The notes: a model not told the origin generated them from the sequence alone. A stretch of 64,000 bases of DNA from Verrucomicrobiaceae bacterium (GCA_947507875.1 CANNQP010000001.1:272684-336683); one strand, 5' to 3'. Numbered from the stretch's first letter, positions 54,054 to 63,536 are shown. Numbers and translations are program-made.

Positions 54054-55223
54054 ATGCCTGCCCTTTCTATCCAACCTCGCGCACGTTTGTTTCATGGTCA
54101 TGTGTGGGTCTATGCCACAGAGATCAAGGCGCGTTTTGGCAACCCGCAGCCCGGGGATGTGGTGCAACTACAGGATGCACGGGGAAAGCCCCTGGGCAGC
54201 GCGATCTACAATCCCCAGTCGCAGATCAGCGCTCGTCTCTTTTCGTATCGGCGCCAGGACCTTGATTTGGATTTTTTCACACGTCGCGTGGAGAGAGCCT
54301 TGCGCACTCGTGAAGCAGCAGGCGTGGACACCCAGCTATGCAGACTGGTCTGGAGTGAATCCGACGGTTTGCCAGGAGTCATCGTGGATCGCTATGGTGA
54401 CTATTTGGTTCTGCAAACCCTCACCCTGGCAATGGCCCAGCGCCAGGAACTGATCGTGCAAGCGTTGGTGCAAGTACTTGCCCCTAAGGGCATCATCCAG
54501 CGCAATGAAGGCAATGTGCGCAAAGCTGAAGGACTGGATCAGGTAAAAGGCCTCATCTGGGGTGAACTGCCCGAACCTTACGTAGTACGCCATGGCGGAA
54601 GCGCTTTCCACGTGGATCTGCTGGAAGGTCAAAAGACCGGATTGTATCTGGATCAACTCGACAACTATCAGCAAGTTGCAGCGCTCGCGCGTGGACGCCG
54701 TGTGCTGGACTGTTTTACCAATCAGGGTGGCTTTGCTCAAGCCTGCGCTTTGGCAGGTGCAGCGGAAGTGACGGCCGTTGATGTTAGCGAAAGTGCCATC
54801 ATGACCGCGGGCCGCAATGCAGAAATCTCAGGCGCTCAAGTGCGCTTTTTGGCAGCGAACTGCTTCGACTACCTCAAGCAGCAAGAGTCATCAGGAGTGA
54901 CCCATGATTTGATCATCCTAGACCCACCATCCTTCACCAAAACCAAAGCCTCCGTGAAAGATGCCATGCGCGGCTACAAGGAGATTCACCTGCGCGCGAT
55001 GAAAATGCTGCCACCAGGGGGTATTTTGGCAACGTTTAGCTGCAGCCACCATGTCAGCCGTGGTGAGTTTCACGCCTCCATTGAAGACGCGGCTGTGGAT
55101 GCTCGCAAAACCCTACGCCGAGTGGCCACCTACAGCCAACGGCCAGACCATCCCATCTTGGCAACGATTCCTGAAACGGAATACCTCACCGGTTACGCCT
55201 ACGAAGTAATCGCATCATGGTAA
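54054..55223 (+). CDS. 23S rRNA (cytosine-C5) methyltransferase, RlmI-like
   Basis: A 389-residue SAM-dependent methyltransferase of the RlmI/YccW family, which methylates C1962 of 23S rRNA in E. coli. The N-terminal PUA domain covers about residues 1-70 (LFHGHVWVYATEI, GDVVQLQDARGKPLG, AIYNPQSQISARLF). The central EEHUD-like part is RLVWSESDGLPGVIVDRYGDYLVLQ. In the Rossmann catalytic domain are VLDCFTNQGGFAQACALAGA (SAM-binding), VTAVDVSESAI, ILDPPSFTK and ATFSCSHHV with the active-site Cys. dnaX follows 70 bp downstream. Confidence 0.92.
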   Translation: MPALSIQPRARLFHGHVWVYATEIKARFGNPQPGDVVQLQDARGKPLGSAIYNPQSQISARLFSYRRQDLDLDFFTRRVERALRTREAAGVDTQLCRLVWSESDGLPGVIVDRYGDYLVLQTLTLAMAQRQELIVQALVQVLAPKGIIQRNEGNVRKAEGLDQVKGLIWGELPEPYVVRHGGSAFHVDLLEGQKTGLYLDQLDNYQQVAALARGRRVLDCFTNQGGFAQACALAGAAEVTAVDVSESAIMTAGRNAEISGAQVRFLAANCFDYLKQQESSGVTHDLIILDPPSFTKTKASVKDAMRGYKEIHLRAMKMLPPGGILATFSCSHHVSRGEFHASIEDAAVDARKTLRRVATYSQRPDHPILATIPETEYLTGYAYEVIASW

Positions 55224-55293
55224 GTATCCTGGTGATTCATGAACGACACGAATGGCCCGTTGCAGGCAGCAAATCGCGGCTTAGTCTCGTGGG

Positions 55294-57180
55294 GTGAGCT
55301 ACCAGGTTTTTGCCCGAAAATATCGCCCCAAAACATTCGCCGACGTGCTCGGCCAAGAGCACGTGGTGCGCACCTTGCGCAACGCGATTGCTCAAGAGAG
55401 ATTGGCCCATGCCTACCTCTTCGTCGGACCACGTGGCACGGGGAAAACCTCCACAGCACGTATCTTTGCCAAAGCGCTGAATTGCCCAGGTGGGCCCAGC
55501 ATCGACTTCGACCCCGAAGACCCGATCTGCAAAGAAATCGCCGAGGGCAACAGCCTAGATGTGCTTGAGATCGACGGTGCCAGCAACAACGGCGTCGATC
55601 AGGTGCGCGACTTGCGAGAGAGCGTGAAATATGCACCTGCCAAGAGCCGCTACAAAATCTACTACATCGACGAAGTTCACATGCTCTCAACAGCTGCCTT
55701 TAACGCGCTGTTGAAGACCTTGGAAGAACCGCCGCCGCATGTAAAATTCATCTTTGCCACAACAGAGGCGAACAAGATTCTGCCCACAATCATCAGTCGT
55801 TGTCAGCGCTTCGATCTCAGGCGCATTCCACTCGGCATCATCGCTAAGCATTTGCTACACATTGCCAGCATCGAGGGTGTGGACTTGGACGAAAAGGCAG
55901 CTTTTGCGATTGGCAAAGGAGCCGATGGCGGCATGAGAGACGCGCAATCGATGCTAGATCAACTCGTAGCTTTTTGCGGAAATAAGATTCGTGAGCAAGA
56001 TGTGCTCGATGTCTTCGGCTTCACCGGGATGGAAACCGTGGTTCAACTCTCACAGCAAGTTTTGGAAAGTGATACGGTGGGTGCTTTGCAGCAAGTTCAC
56101 GACACCAGTGAAGCAGGCAAAGATCTGGGTAAACTCCTCTCTGACCTGATTCAGCACTTCAGGACTTTGCTCGTCAGCCAAGCCGACCCTGAAACTGGAG
56201 CGGAAGATCTGGCTCCTGAAATCGCGGAAAGAGTCGCAGCTCAGTGCCAAATGGCGACAACCGAACAGCTGCTGCGTGTGGTTGATGGACTTGCCGAAGT
56301 CGATGCACGGATGCGCTGGACAACTAACAAGCGCCTGCATCTTGAACTTGGAATGATCCAAGCCGTTCAGCACCTCAATGAAGTCAGTTTGAGCGATGTC
56401 ATAGAGGCTCTGGACCATGGCCCCGCAGGTCCTTTGCCAAAAGTTCAAGCCCGCCCTGCGCATGTCACAAGCGCACGATCTTCAACGCCGACACCCGCCC
56501 TGGTCGAAAAAAAAACAGCTGAGTCTTCAGCTACCGCGCCCCTTGCAAGCCAAGTAACTTCGACGCCCCCCGTAGCCCAGGTCGCGGAAGTGGAAAAGCT
56601 CAACGAGCCTACACCTGCTCTCGCACCTCAACCCAAGCCTCAGGTTGCATTGAGTCCAACGCCAGAGACGCCCACAGTCTCCACAGACATTGACTTGGTG
56701 CAGTTTTGGACAGACTTGGTGAACATCGTTCAAGATCGCCGCGCACTGATTGTGGACTGGCTGAAAGTGGGAACTGCCCTTGGCTTCCAACGTGGCACCA
56801 TAAAGATTGGTTTCCCAAGCACCGAAGTTCACGCACGTGATAGTTTGAACCGTGATAATCAGAGGAAGTTCTTGGAATCTCTAGCTAGCGAATTGGTGGG
56901 TTTCCCCGTCAAAATGGAACTCGTTGTAGATCCCTCGCTGCAGCCACCTCTGGCGAGCGAGATGGGTTTTGATCTTCTGGACATGTCCCCGGTCAATGCT
57001 GCCCCAAACTTAGCTATGGGCGCAGAACCTCAAGCACCTTCAGCCGCTTCAACGACCGCCGCTTCAGCTCCAGCCGCAGTGGATGAATCAAGCGAAGGCA
57101 TCAAGGAGGCATTCGAAAACGATCCCCTGATCCAAGCGGCGATCCAGAAGTTCAGCCTCAAGCTTGCAGCTCGCGCCTAA
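55294..57180 (+). CDS. dnaX: DNA polymerase III tau/gamma subunit
   Basis: Clamp-loader ATPase, 628 residues as tau, starting at GTG (VSYQVFARKYRPKTFADVLG). Walker A is FVGPRGTGKTSTA, Walker B YYIDEVHMLSTAAFNALLKTLEEPP (successive motifs), sensor 1 IFATTEANKILPTIISRCQRF. Domain III ends near residue 375, followed by a Pro/Ala/Thr-rich linker and a C-terminal domain (LVQFWTDLVNIVQDRRALIVDWL) for polymerase binding. The zinc module is reduced: NCPGGPSIDFDPEDPIC keeps two Cys where E. coli has four. A run of nine A at codons 405-408 may allow production of a short gamma form. Downstream is a 312-bp gap and then the convergent plsX. Confidence 0.95.
   Translation: MSYQVFARKYRPKTFADVLGQEHVVRTLRNAIAQERLAHAYLFVGPRGTGKTSTARIFAKALNCPGGPSIDFDPEDPICKEIAEGNSLDVLEIDGASNNGVDQVRDLRESVKYAPAKSRYKIYYIDEVHMLSTAAFNALLKTLEEPPPHVKFIFATTEANKILPTIISRCQRFDLRRIPLGIIAKHLLHIASIEGVDLDEKAAFAIGKGADGGMRDAQSMLDQLVAFCGNKIREQDVLDVFGFTGMETVVQLSQQVLESDTVGALQQVHDTSEAGKDLGKLLSDLIQHFRTLLVSQADPETGAEDLAPEIAERVAAQCQMATTEQLLRVVDGLAEVDARMRWTTNKRLHLELGMIQAVQHLNEVSLSDVIEALDHGPAGPLPKVQARPAHVTSARSSTPTPALVEKKTAESSATAPLASQVTSTPPVAQVAEVEKLNEPTPALAPQPKPQVALSPTPETPTVSTDIDLVQFWTDLVNIVQDRRALIVDWLKVGTALGFQRGTIKIGFPSTEVHARDSLNRDNQRKFLESLASELVGFPVKMELVVDPSLQPPLASEMGFDLLDMSPVNAAPNLAMGAEPQAPSAASTTAASAPAAVDESSEGIKEAFENDPLIQAAIQKFSLKLAARA
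56507..56532 (+). promoter_or_regulatory. Candidate dnaX slippage/frameshift site
   Basis: Nine consecutive A (56507-56515) in frame as GAA AAA AAA ACA. One nucleotide later a hairpin follows, AGCTGA-GTCT-TCAGCT (56517-56532). A -1 shift or one extra A reads AAC AGC TGA and stops at 56520-56522, giving a product of about 409 residues. One missing A also leads to a stop within about 15 codons. Confidence 0.6.
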
Positions 57181-57492
57181 AGCCTAGCCTTCTGACTCGC
57201 TGAGTCTTTCTCTACAATCGTCGCTTTGGCGTAGCAGAGCAGACTTATTTTGTCGAGGCGCTCACCATCCATGACGGCAACTTAACCTTGAGGCCATAGC
57301 TTCCCGAGACATTTTTCATCTTCTCGGGCCAGTGATGCTGCATGATGTAGCCCTCCACCGTCTGAAAGCTTTCATCTTTTAACATAGGACACAACCTGAA
57401 AGCTGGGACGACTGCACTCGCGTTAGTGATGTTGGCTAGACCCTTCGCTAGTCACATCCAAGAGGCAAACACGAACGGGATTATTGCTCACT
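57181..57492. other. Convergent gap between dnaX and plsX
   Basis: 312 bp with no recognised gene apart from a possible 46-codon frame (listed separately). A short GACTC/GAGTC hairpin lies near 57194-57206, too weak to call a terminator with confidence. Confidence 0.5.
57245..57385 (-). CDS. Possible small ORF or gene remnant
   Basis: A 46-codon frame reading MLKDESFQTVEGYIMQHHWP then EKMKNVSGSYGLKVKLPSWM to the stop. The frame stays open about 22 codons upstream of the ATG (ending in NITNASAVVPAFRLCP) to an in-frame TGA. The composition looks protein-like, but I do not recognise a family. It could be a real small protein or the end of a decayed gene. Confidence 0.25.
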   Translation of the reverse strand: MLKDESFQTVEGYIMQHHWPEKMKNVSGSYGLKVKLPSWMVSASTK

Positions 57493-58506
57493 CTACCTTT
57501 GATCGAGGTGCTTATCCACCGCATCAATGATATGCGGATTGATGCCATGGGTGATGGTCTCACAAGCCATGCGTAGCGCATTCTTCATGGCGTAAGGACT
57601 GGCACTGCCATGAGAAATGATGGTGATGCCATTGAGCCCCAGAAGGGGCATTCCACCAGCCTCATCAGCACTGGTGCGCTTGTGAATCGCCTTGAAGGCA
57701 GGCTTGGCCATCATGCCGCCAATCTTGGTGCGTGTGGTGGCCATGATCTCGCTTTTGATCATCGAGAACATGGCATGAGCCAAAGCCTCGGAGGTTTTGA
57801 GGATAATGTTTCCAGTAAAACCATCGCACACGACCACATCGGGCGGCGTTTCCCACAGGTCATGTCCTTCGACATTGCCGATGAAATTCAGACCCGGCGT
57901 TTTCTTCAAAAGCTTACCGGTCTCTTTGCACAAGGCATTGCCTTTTTCCTCTTCCGTACCGTTGGACATGAGACCTACACGAGGATCGGGGCGTCCGAGC
58001 ACATGTCGCGCGTAGGCACTGCCCATGATGGCGTTTTGCACCAAATGCTCAGGCAGGCTATCAGGGTTTGCTCCAGCATCAATCAGCACCCAAGGCTGCG
58101 TCATGCTCGGCATGATGGCGGCAATCGCTGGCCGTTCGATGTGCGGCAAAGTTCGGAGCTTGATCAGGCTTGCGGTCACCGCAGCACCTGTATGGCCAGC
58201 GCTCACGACTGCGTCGGCTTTGCCTTCCTTCACCAAATCTACCGCGCGTGAGATGGAGCTATCCTTTTTTTTCCGCACAGCATCTAGACCACTGTCACTC
58301 ATGTCAACGATCTGCATGGCCTGCACAATCTCAAGGCGATCACTGACAGGAACGCCTTGAATCTGCATTTCATGTTGAATGGCTTCGGGCGCGCCGACCA
58401 AGTAGATTTTTTCGATCTGAGGCAAAGTCTCCAGCGCGAGTTTCACGCCTCCAATCGGATTCTGCGGAGCAAAGTCACCACCCATGACATCAAGTGCGAT
58501 TTTCAT
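57493..58506 (-). CDS. plsX: Phosphate acyltransferase PlsX
   Basis: Makes acyl-phosphate from acyl-ACP as the first step of PlsX/PlsY phospholipid synthesis. 337 residues. Conserved blocks: KIALDVMGGDFAPQNPIGGV, DSGLDAVRKKKDSSISRAVDLV (overlapping motifs), DAVVSAGHTGAAV, LIDAGANPD, VGLMSNGTEEEKGN, VVVCDGFTGNIILKTSEAL and LLGLNGITIISHGSA. The usual neighbours rpmF and fabH/fabD are absent; purH lies 119 bp upstream on the same strand. Confidence 0.96.
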   Translation of the reverse strand: MKIALDVMGGDFAPQNPIGGVKLALETLPQIEKIYLVGAPEAIQHEMQIQGVPVSDRLEIVQAMQIVDMSDSGLDAVRKKKDSSISRAVDLVKEGKADAVVSAGHTGAAVTASLIKLRTLPHIERPAIAAIMPSMTQPWVLIDAGANPDSLPEHLVQNAIMGSAYARHVLGRPDPRVGLMSNGTEEEKGNALCKETGKLLKKTPGLNFIGNVEGHDLWETPPDVVVCDGFTGNIILKTSEALAHAMFSMIKSEIMATTRTKIGGMMAKPAFKAIHKRTSADEAGGMPLLGLNGITIISHGSASPYAMKNALRMACETITHGINPHIIDAVDKHLDQR

Positions 58507-58625
58507 GCAGGAGAAAAAAGGAAGGATTTAGCCGTCATAGGGCACTGAAAATGATGCGAAGAACATGCCAGGTGGACCAAGAAAGGTGAGCTCAGCGCAT
58601 AGCCAACGCATTGGCCATTTACTCA

Positions 58626-60164
58626 TCAATGCAAAAAGTGGCGATGACCGGTGAAAATCATGGCCAGTTTCCGCTCATCTGCCGCATCAATGACCTCCTG
58701 ATCTCTCAGGCTTCCCCCTGGCTGAATAGCCGCTGTGGCACCTGCCTCTGCACATGCGATCAAGCCATCCGCAAAGGGGAACATGGCATCTGATGCCACC
58801 ACACTGCCGGAGAGGCTAAGACCGGCTTCCTTGGCCTTCCAGACCGCGATGCGGCATGAATCCACTCGGCTCATCTGCCCTGCACCGATGCCTAACGTGC
58901 GATCGTGAGAGGCAAACACGATGGCATTGGATTTCACATGCTTCACCACACGCCAAGCAAAACGCATCGCTTCAATCTCTTCACGCGTCGGGGGACGCTT
59001 GGTTTTGACCTTGGATTCCAGGTCTTCGAGTCCAAGTGCTCTGGGGTCGCTGTCCATGACCATGAGACCACCTGGAGCGGAGCGAATGATCGGCTGGCTC
59101 AGAGCTTCAGCCACGCTTGGCAGCATCTGGATGAGACGCAGGTTCTTCTTCTTCTGCAAAAGCGCACGCGCATCAGCATCGAAGTCAGGCGCGATGATCA
59201 CATCCGTGAAAATCTCAGAGATGATCTTAGCTAACCCCAGCGGCATCGAACGATTGATGACGATGACTCCACCAAATGGTGCCTGCTTGTCCGTCTCAAA
59301 GGCCTTGGCCCAGGCCTCACGCAGATCTTCTTCAGCACAGCCGACTCCACATGGATTCGTATGCTTCAAGATTGCGACCGTCGGGCGGCGAAACTCATGA
59401 ATCAATCCGGCTGCTGACTGAATGTCGAGCACGTTCGTGTAGCTCAGATCCTTGCCATGCAGTTGGGCAAAGTAGTCGCTAAAGTTGCCGTAGAGCGCCG
59501 TTTTTTGATGCGGATTGTCACCGTAGCGGAGTTCACTGTGCAACGGCAAACTCACCGTGAAGGTTTTTTGCGTGACCTGCTCTTGATTGAGGAAGCTGGC
59601 TATCGCTGCATCATACGTGCTGGTGCGTTGGAAAACCTTGCAGGCCAGGCGCTCACGAGTAGCAAGCGTCGTATCGCCACCGTTGTCATTCATCTCAGCC
59701 AACACCGTGCTGTAATCAGCGGGGTCACAAATGACCGTCACCCAGCGATGATTTTTAGCAGCACTGCGAAGCATGGACGGGCCACCGATGTCGATATTTT
59801 CGATAGCCTCTTCGAGCGTGACACCTTTTTTAGCTACCGTCTGCTCAAATGGATAAAGATTCACGATGACGAGATCAATGACAGGTATGTCATGCTTCGC
59901 TGCATTGCGTTTATCTTCGTCATGGTCGCGGCGCTGAAGCAGCCCACCATGCACCTTCGGGTGCAGTGTTTTAACACGCCCATCGAACATCTCGGGGAAA
60001 CCCGTGTAATCCGAGACATCTCTGACGGTCAGGCCTCCCTCTTTGAGATACTTGGCGGTTCCGCCTGTTGAAAGAAGCTCGACACCAAGTTCAGATAAGC
60101 CTTTGGCGAAGTCGAGCAGACCGGTTTTGTCAGAGACAGAGAGAAGAGCGCGGGCGATGGGCAT
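58626..60164 (-). CDS. purH: Bifunctional AICAR formyltransferase / IMP cyclohydrolase
   Basis: Catalyses the last two steps of IMP synthesis. 512 residues. The N-terminal MGS-like IMP cyclohydrolase domain has [54 protein letters not shown] (successive motifs) and NLYPFEQT. The C-terminal transformylase has [54 protein letters not shown] [18 protein letters not shown], and the final [14 protein letters not shown] with the catalytic His. Confidence 0.96.
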   Translation of the reverse strand: MPIARALLSVSDKTGLLDFAKGLSELGVELLSTGGTAKYLKEGGLTVRDVSDYTGFPEMFDGRVKTLHPKVHGGLLQRRDHDEDKRNAAKHDIPVIDLVIVNLYPFEQTVAKKGVTLEEAIENIDIGGPSMLRSAAKNHRWVTVICDPADYSTVLAEMNDNGGDTTLATRERLACKVFQRTSTYDAAIASFLNQEQVTQKTFTVSLPLHSELRYGDNPHQKTALYGNFSDYFAQLHGKDLSYTNVLDIQSAAGLIHEFRRPTVAILKHTNPCGVGCAEEDLREAWAKAFETDKQAPFGGVIVINRSMPLGLAKIISEIFTDVIIAPDFDADARALLQKKKNLRLIQMLPSVAEALSQPIIRSAPGGLMVMDSDPRALGLEDLESKVKTKRPPTREEIEAMRFAWRVVKHVKSNAIVFASHDRTLGIGAGQMSRVDSCRIAVWKAKEAGLSLSGSVVASDAMFPFADGLIACAEAGATAAIQPGGSLRDQEVIDAADERKLAMIFTGHRHFLH

Positions 60165-60224
60165 TTGAGGATGAATTCGGGAACGGTGAGTAATGAAGCG
60201 GATGTGTGAGCGGGCAAGAGCCTG

Positions 60225-61169
60225 TTATGGAACCTGCTTGCTGGGTTTGGCAGGCTTTGATGAAGCGGGCTTAGATTCCACGTAGGTAGGATTGGTATAC
60301 GCACCCGAGGCAACCGCTTGAAGATTCGCAGGAACATCAGCATGCACCTGCCCCAAGGACCAGCGAATACCACCAATGAGAATAGCCTGAAAAGTCGGGT
60401 GGGTCCAAATGTCTTCCCGGTGCCCCATCGCTGTATACCAAACACGGCCTTCGCCTTCTTTACGTGCCCAGGTACTAGGAAAGGGCGGGCGCTTGTATTC
60501 GTCCCCTTTCATGGCAGGAGCGTCCATCACGCTCAAGACATGAATGTCAGGGGTGAAGTCCTTCAGGGAATACCACTCCTCATGCAGCGAATACTCCGAT
60601 GGTACAGCTTCAAAGCCAGGAAACTTTGGGTCGGTGACTGTGTTTTTTGCGACCTGCTGGGCACCGTGCTTGATGAATTCAGCCCCCAGGAAGCGCACAT
60701 AAGGATCGGCTTGCTCTCCATGATTCTGAAAGCGCTCCGGGCCTTTTTTGGATTCATTGTTCGTGTGAAAGGTATCGCTGGCGGAATGTGTGCCAATGAA
60801 TCCCTTGCCCGCTTTGACAAAATCAAACAAGGCCTGCTTGCCCTCAGGTGTCATGGGCGGCTGCTTGTCGGTGCCCGATTCCAAGAGGTTGCCCGTTGTA
60901 TAAAAAAATACCGCATCGAATTGAGCCAAATAGGCAGAGCTGAACTTGGAACCATCTTTGGAAAATTCAAAGTCCCAGCCGTGCTCACGCCCCAACTCCT
61001 GGAGCACCTTTTCGGCATGGCTAGGTTGACCGTTTTTCCAAGAAATAACGCTGTGCTCGAAGCCACTCGATTTGCTGAAAAAGAGGATGCGCGGTTTTTT
61101 GGTGTCAGGCACTGCCCAAGCAAGACCTAGAACGAGAAGAAGGCAGGTGAACGGAAGAAAGAGTTTCAT
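60225..61169 (-). CDS. Secreted ThuA-like domain protein
   Basis: A 314-residue protein with a signal peptide (KLFLPFTCLLLVLGLAWA). The ThuA domain, a class I glutamine-amidotransferase-like fold, shows RILFFSKSSGFEHSVISW, FDAVFFYTTGNLL, LFDFVKAGKGFIGTHSASDTFH and AWARKEGEGRVWYTAMGHRED-like WARKEGEGRVWYTAMGHRE. Proteins of this kind are very common in Verrucomicrobia and Planctomycetes as secreted proteins of carbohydrate metabolism; the reaction is unknown. The C-terminal ~25 residues are Pro/Ser/Lys-rich. I chose the ATG at 61169 because it directly precedes the signal; an upstream start adds 13 residues. Confidence 0.88.
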   Translation of the reverse strand: MKLFLPFTCLLLVLGLAWAVPDTKKPRILFFSKSSGFEHSVISWKNGQPSHAEKVLQELGREHGWDFEFSKDGSKFSSAYLAQFDAVFFYTTGNLLESGTDKQPPMTPEGKQALFDFVKAGKGFIGTHSASDTFHTNNESKKGPERFQNHGEQADPYVRFLGAEFIKHGAQQVAKNTVTDPKFPGFEAVPSEYSLHEEWYSLKDFTPDIHVLSVMDAPAMKGDEYKRPPFPSTWARKEGEGRVWYTAMGHREDIWTHPTFQAILIGGIRWSLGQVHADVPANLQAVASGAYTNPTYVESKPASSKPAKPSKQVP

Positions 61170-61239
61170 GAATGGAGGGCGAGTGGTGAGCACCAACTGC
61201 GCCCTCAATCAATGGCGAACTGAGTTTCCCAACTGTTGT

Positions 61240-62445
61240 TCAATAGATCATGGCGTCAGCCGGTGCAGCTGTCTCCTCAATCGAGGTAGCTTCAATGACT
61301 GGGACGGTTTGATCTCCTTCTTTTTTATAAGTCATTTTCCCAACCACCTTGACCCAACTCATTTCCTTGAAGTCAGGCGCTTTTTTTCCGAAATCAACAG
61401 GCACTGAATAAGGCCGCGCATCAGCTGCGCAGCACTGAACCATGAGACGGAACACACGCAAACGATGGCCATTTTCGTTGTTGACCTTTTCCGGCAAAAC
61501 CTGGGCCACAGTTTCGACACCCTGCCCCTGAATGACATTCTGGACCTCCAGATCTCCTGCAGTGTAATAAATTTCAGGCACTTCCAAAATGAAGTTACCT
61601 TGCTTGCTCTGAGGCACTTGTTTTTTCAGGTCTTCGAGCGTGAAACTACCGAAGCTCTGAGCTTTGTCGGGAGGGGGGGGGGAGGCCTTCGTGATGTTCT
61701 CCGCTTTCTTGTATTGATCCGGCGGCGGAAGGGGTTGCGCGGGCAATGGGGTCGGCGCTGGAGCGGTTCGTGTCGAGGCTGGTTTGTCTGTCCGAAGCGC
61801 GAACTTGTCAGCGTTCGTTTGGTCTGAGTAGTTCGGATTGTATAACCCTTTGTTCATGACCGCGTTTGCGCTATATCGATCTGGTGTATGAAAAGCAGCC
61901 CAGGAGAGGGGTGCGATCAAAACCAAGATGGCACCGATCCGGCCCAGCCAACCGCTTTCCTCCAAGATACCATGGCCATGATGCTCATGAGCATGATGAC
62001 CATGAGCATGATGACCATGAGCATGATTGTGGCCGCAACTCGAATGATCATGCGCGTGGTCGTGACCACAACCAACATGATGCGAATGCGCGCCATGATC
62101 ACTACTTTCATGGTGATGATGAGTTTGATCCTGAGCATCGCAAGGGCCATCGTGGTGATGCGGGTGCTGGCATGGGCCTGATGCTGGTGTTTTCTCTAGT
62201 GAATCATGATCATGATCACAGCCGTGAGAAGAACAGCCCCCATCATCAGCCTGGGTCGTGAACAAATTGAACAAGGCCACGATGGCCATGCCAATGCCTG
62301 CTACGAGAACCATATCTCGAAAAATGCCATCGGGAGGTAGATAGGCAGCGACACGACCGCTCACGTGAAAGTAGAGCAGAACGGCACTCCATAAAAGCAT
62401 GATCAGGATGCCGATGAAATGAATGATGGTGCGGATGCCAGTCAT
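61240..62445 (-). CDS. Histidine-rich membrane protein, YcgQ/TIGR03943-like
   Basis: A 401-residue protein: two N-terminal membrane helices (about 8-25 and 45-64), then a loop (about 68-160) extremely rich in His, Asp and Cys (CDHDHDS, HPHHHDGPCDA, HHHHESSDH, GCGHDHAHDHSS, repeats of HGHHA), then a third helix (IGAILVLIAPLSWAAF). A soluble C-terminal domain (DUF1980-like) runs to the end, with YTAGDLEVQNVIQGQG, FRLMVQCCAADARPYSVPV and MSWVKVVGKMTYKKEG. The family occurs with the downstream-type permease, and here the permease gene lies 41 bp upstream in the same operon. The His loop implies binding of zinc, nickel, cobalt or a similar ion; which one is not known. Confidence 0.85.
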   Translation of the reverse strand: MTGIRTIIHFIGILIMLLWSAVLLYFHVSGRVAAYLPPDGIFRDMVLVAGIGMAIVALFNLFTTQADDGGCSSHGCDHDHDSLEKTPASGPCQHPHHHDGPCDAQDQTHHHHESSDHGAHSHHVGCGHDHAHDHSSCGHNHAHGHHAHGHHAHEHHGHGILEESGWLGRIGAILVLIAPLSWAAFHTPDRYSANAVMNKGLYNPNYSDQTNADKFALRTDKPASTRTAPAPTPLPAQPLPPPDQYKKAENITKASPPPPDKAQSFGSFTLEDLKKQVPQSKQGNFILEVPEIYYTAGDLEVQNVIQGQGVETVAQVLPEKVNNENGHRLRVFRLMVQCCAADARPYSVPVDFGKKAPDFKEMSWVKVVGKMTYKKEGDQTVPVIEATSIEETAAPADAMIY

Positions 62446-62486
62446 GGAGGGATGGGAACAAAGTTTAAGTCACACAAAGAAGCAGC

Positions 62487-63473
62487 TCATTTCGAAGCCA
62501 GCTTTTGAATCATCATCATCCAGGGTTCAGAAAGCGCGCCTACCAAAATGAACAAACCTATCAAAAGTGCCATCACAACACGCCCTTTGAACACACCGGA
62601 ATAGAGAAAGAGTAGCTTGATGTCCATCATCGGCCCGAAGACCAAGAATGCCAACTTAGCTGCCATGGAGAAAACCGCCATCGGAGCAGCGATGAAGGCA
62701 TCGGAGGTGCTGCAAAGTGAGAGCACGATGGCCAGACCCATGATCGAGGGCAGCGCCAGCCATTCATTGCTAGCAACCGTATTGAGGATGGACTGATCAA
62801 CCTGCGTGTTGAACACCGCCGTGATGATCACGCCGATGGTGAAATACATGGAGGTATCGAGAAAGTCCCCCATTGCGGCGCGCATGGCGTGCACAAGCTT
62901 GGCATTGAAGCTCACGAGCTGAGCCTCTCCTTGGCACGTGACGGTGCTGCCCTCTGCCACTGCTTTGGCGAGTTTTTCCTTCAAAATTTGTTCAGGCCGG
63001 AAACGCAATACCACCAGTCCAACGATGACCGCTACCGCATACCCCAAGGATAGGCGAGACAAGGTCATGGTCGCATTGCCGAGAGTTTCCCACCCACTGA
63101 CCTTTTGAAACTCCTTGAATGCGGTTAACGTGCTCACGGCGACGATCGGATTCATGATCGGCGCGGCCAGCATGTAAGTCACCGCACAGGAAACCGGCAG
63201 TCCCTTCTGCACCAATCTCTTGATCACAGGCACGACGGCACATTCACAGACCGGAAAAATCAACCCCAGCACTCCTGCCACCAGGGTAGAAAGCACACCA
63301 TTTCTCGGCAGCACTTTGTCCAGAAACTTGGAATCCAAGAAAGCGGAGATTAGCCCCGAGAGAACAGTGCCCACGAGGATGTAAGGCGCGCCTTCGAAAA
63401 CAATGCTCAAAAAGGCCATCAGGACGTCACCAAGACGGCTGGGCTCGGGAAGGGCGGCAAGGGAAAACATCAT
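62487..63473 (-). CDS. Permease of the DUF318/ArsP_1 (YcgR-like) family
   Basis: A 328-residue membrane protein with about eight helices in two related halves. The first half has FEGAPYILVGTVLSGLISAFL, LIFPVCECAVVPVIKRL with the family CxC motif, and MLAAPIMNPIVAVSTLTAF. The second has MYFTIGVIITAVFNTQVD, VLSLCSTSDAFIAAPMAVF and AKLAFLVFGPMMDIKLLFLY. Family members include arsenical and putative metal exporters. The partner gene encoding the His-rich YcgQ-like protein follows 41 bp downstream, matching the YcgR-YcgQ pairing of Bacillus. I chose ATG at 63473; ATG at 63470 and a TTG at 63497 are alternatives. Confidence 0.87.
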   Translation of the reverse strand: MMFSLAALPEPSRLGDVLMAFLSIVFEGAPYILVGTVLSGLISAFLDSKFLDKVLPRNGVLSTLVAGVLGLIFPVCECAVVPVIKRLVQKGLPVSCAVTYMLAAPIMNPIVAVSTLTAFKEFQKVSGWETLGNATMTLSRLSLGYAVAVIVGLVVLRFRPEQILKEKLAKAVAEGSTVTCQGEAQLVSFNAKLVHAMRAAMGDFLDTSMYFTIGVIITAVFNTQVDQSILNTVASNEWLALPSIMGLAIVLSLCSTSDAFIAAPMAVFSMAAKLAFLVFGPMMDIKLLFLYSGVFKGRVVMALLIGLFILVGALSEPWMMMIQKLASK

Positions 63474-63536
63474 TGTTCTGTTCTTAAACGCCTCCAAAGC
63501 GGCGCTTCAAGCGGGAAAGCCTTCGTTCATCAACAC

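Noticed and set aside
61888..62261. Long plus-strand frames rich in Met/His/Asp opposite the His-rich gene
   Set aside because: They are the antisense shadow of the histidine-codon microrepeat in the minus-strand gene and have no family character.
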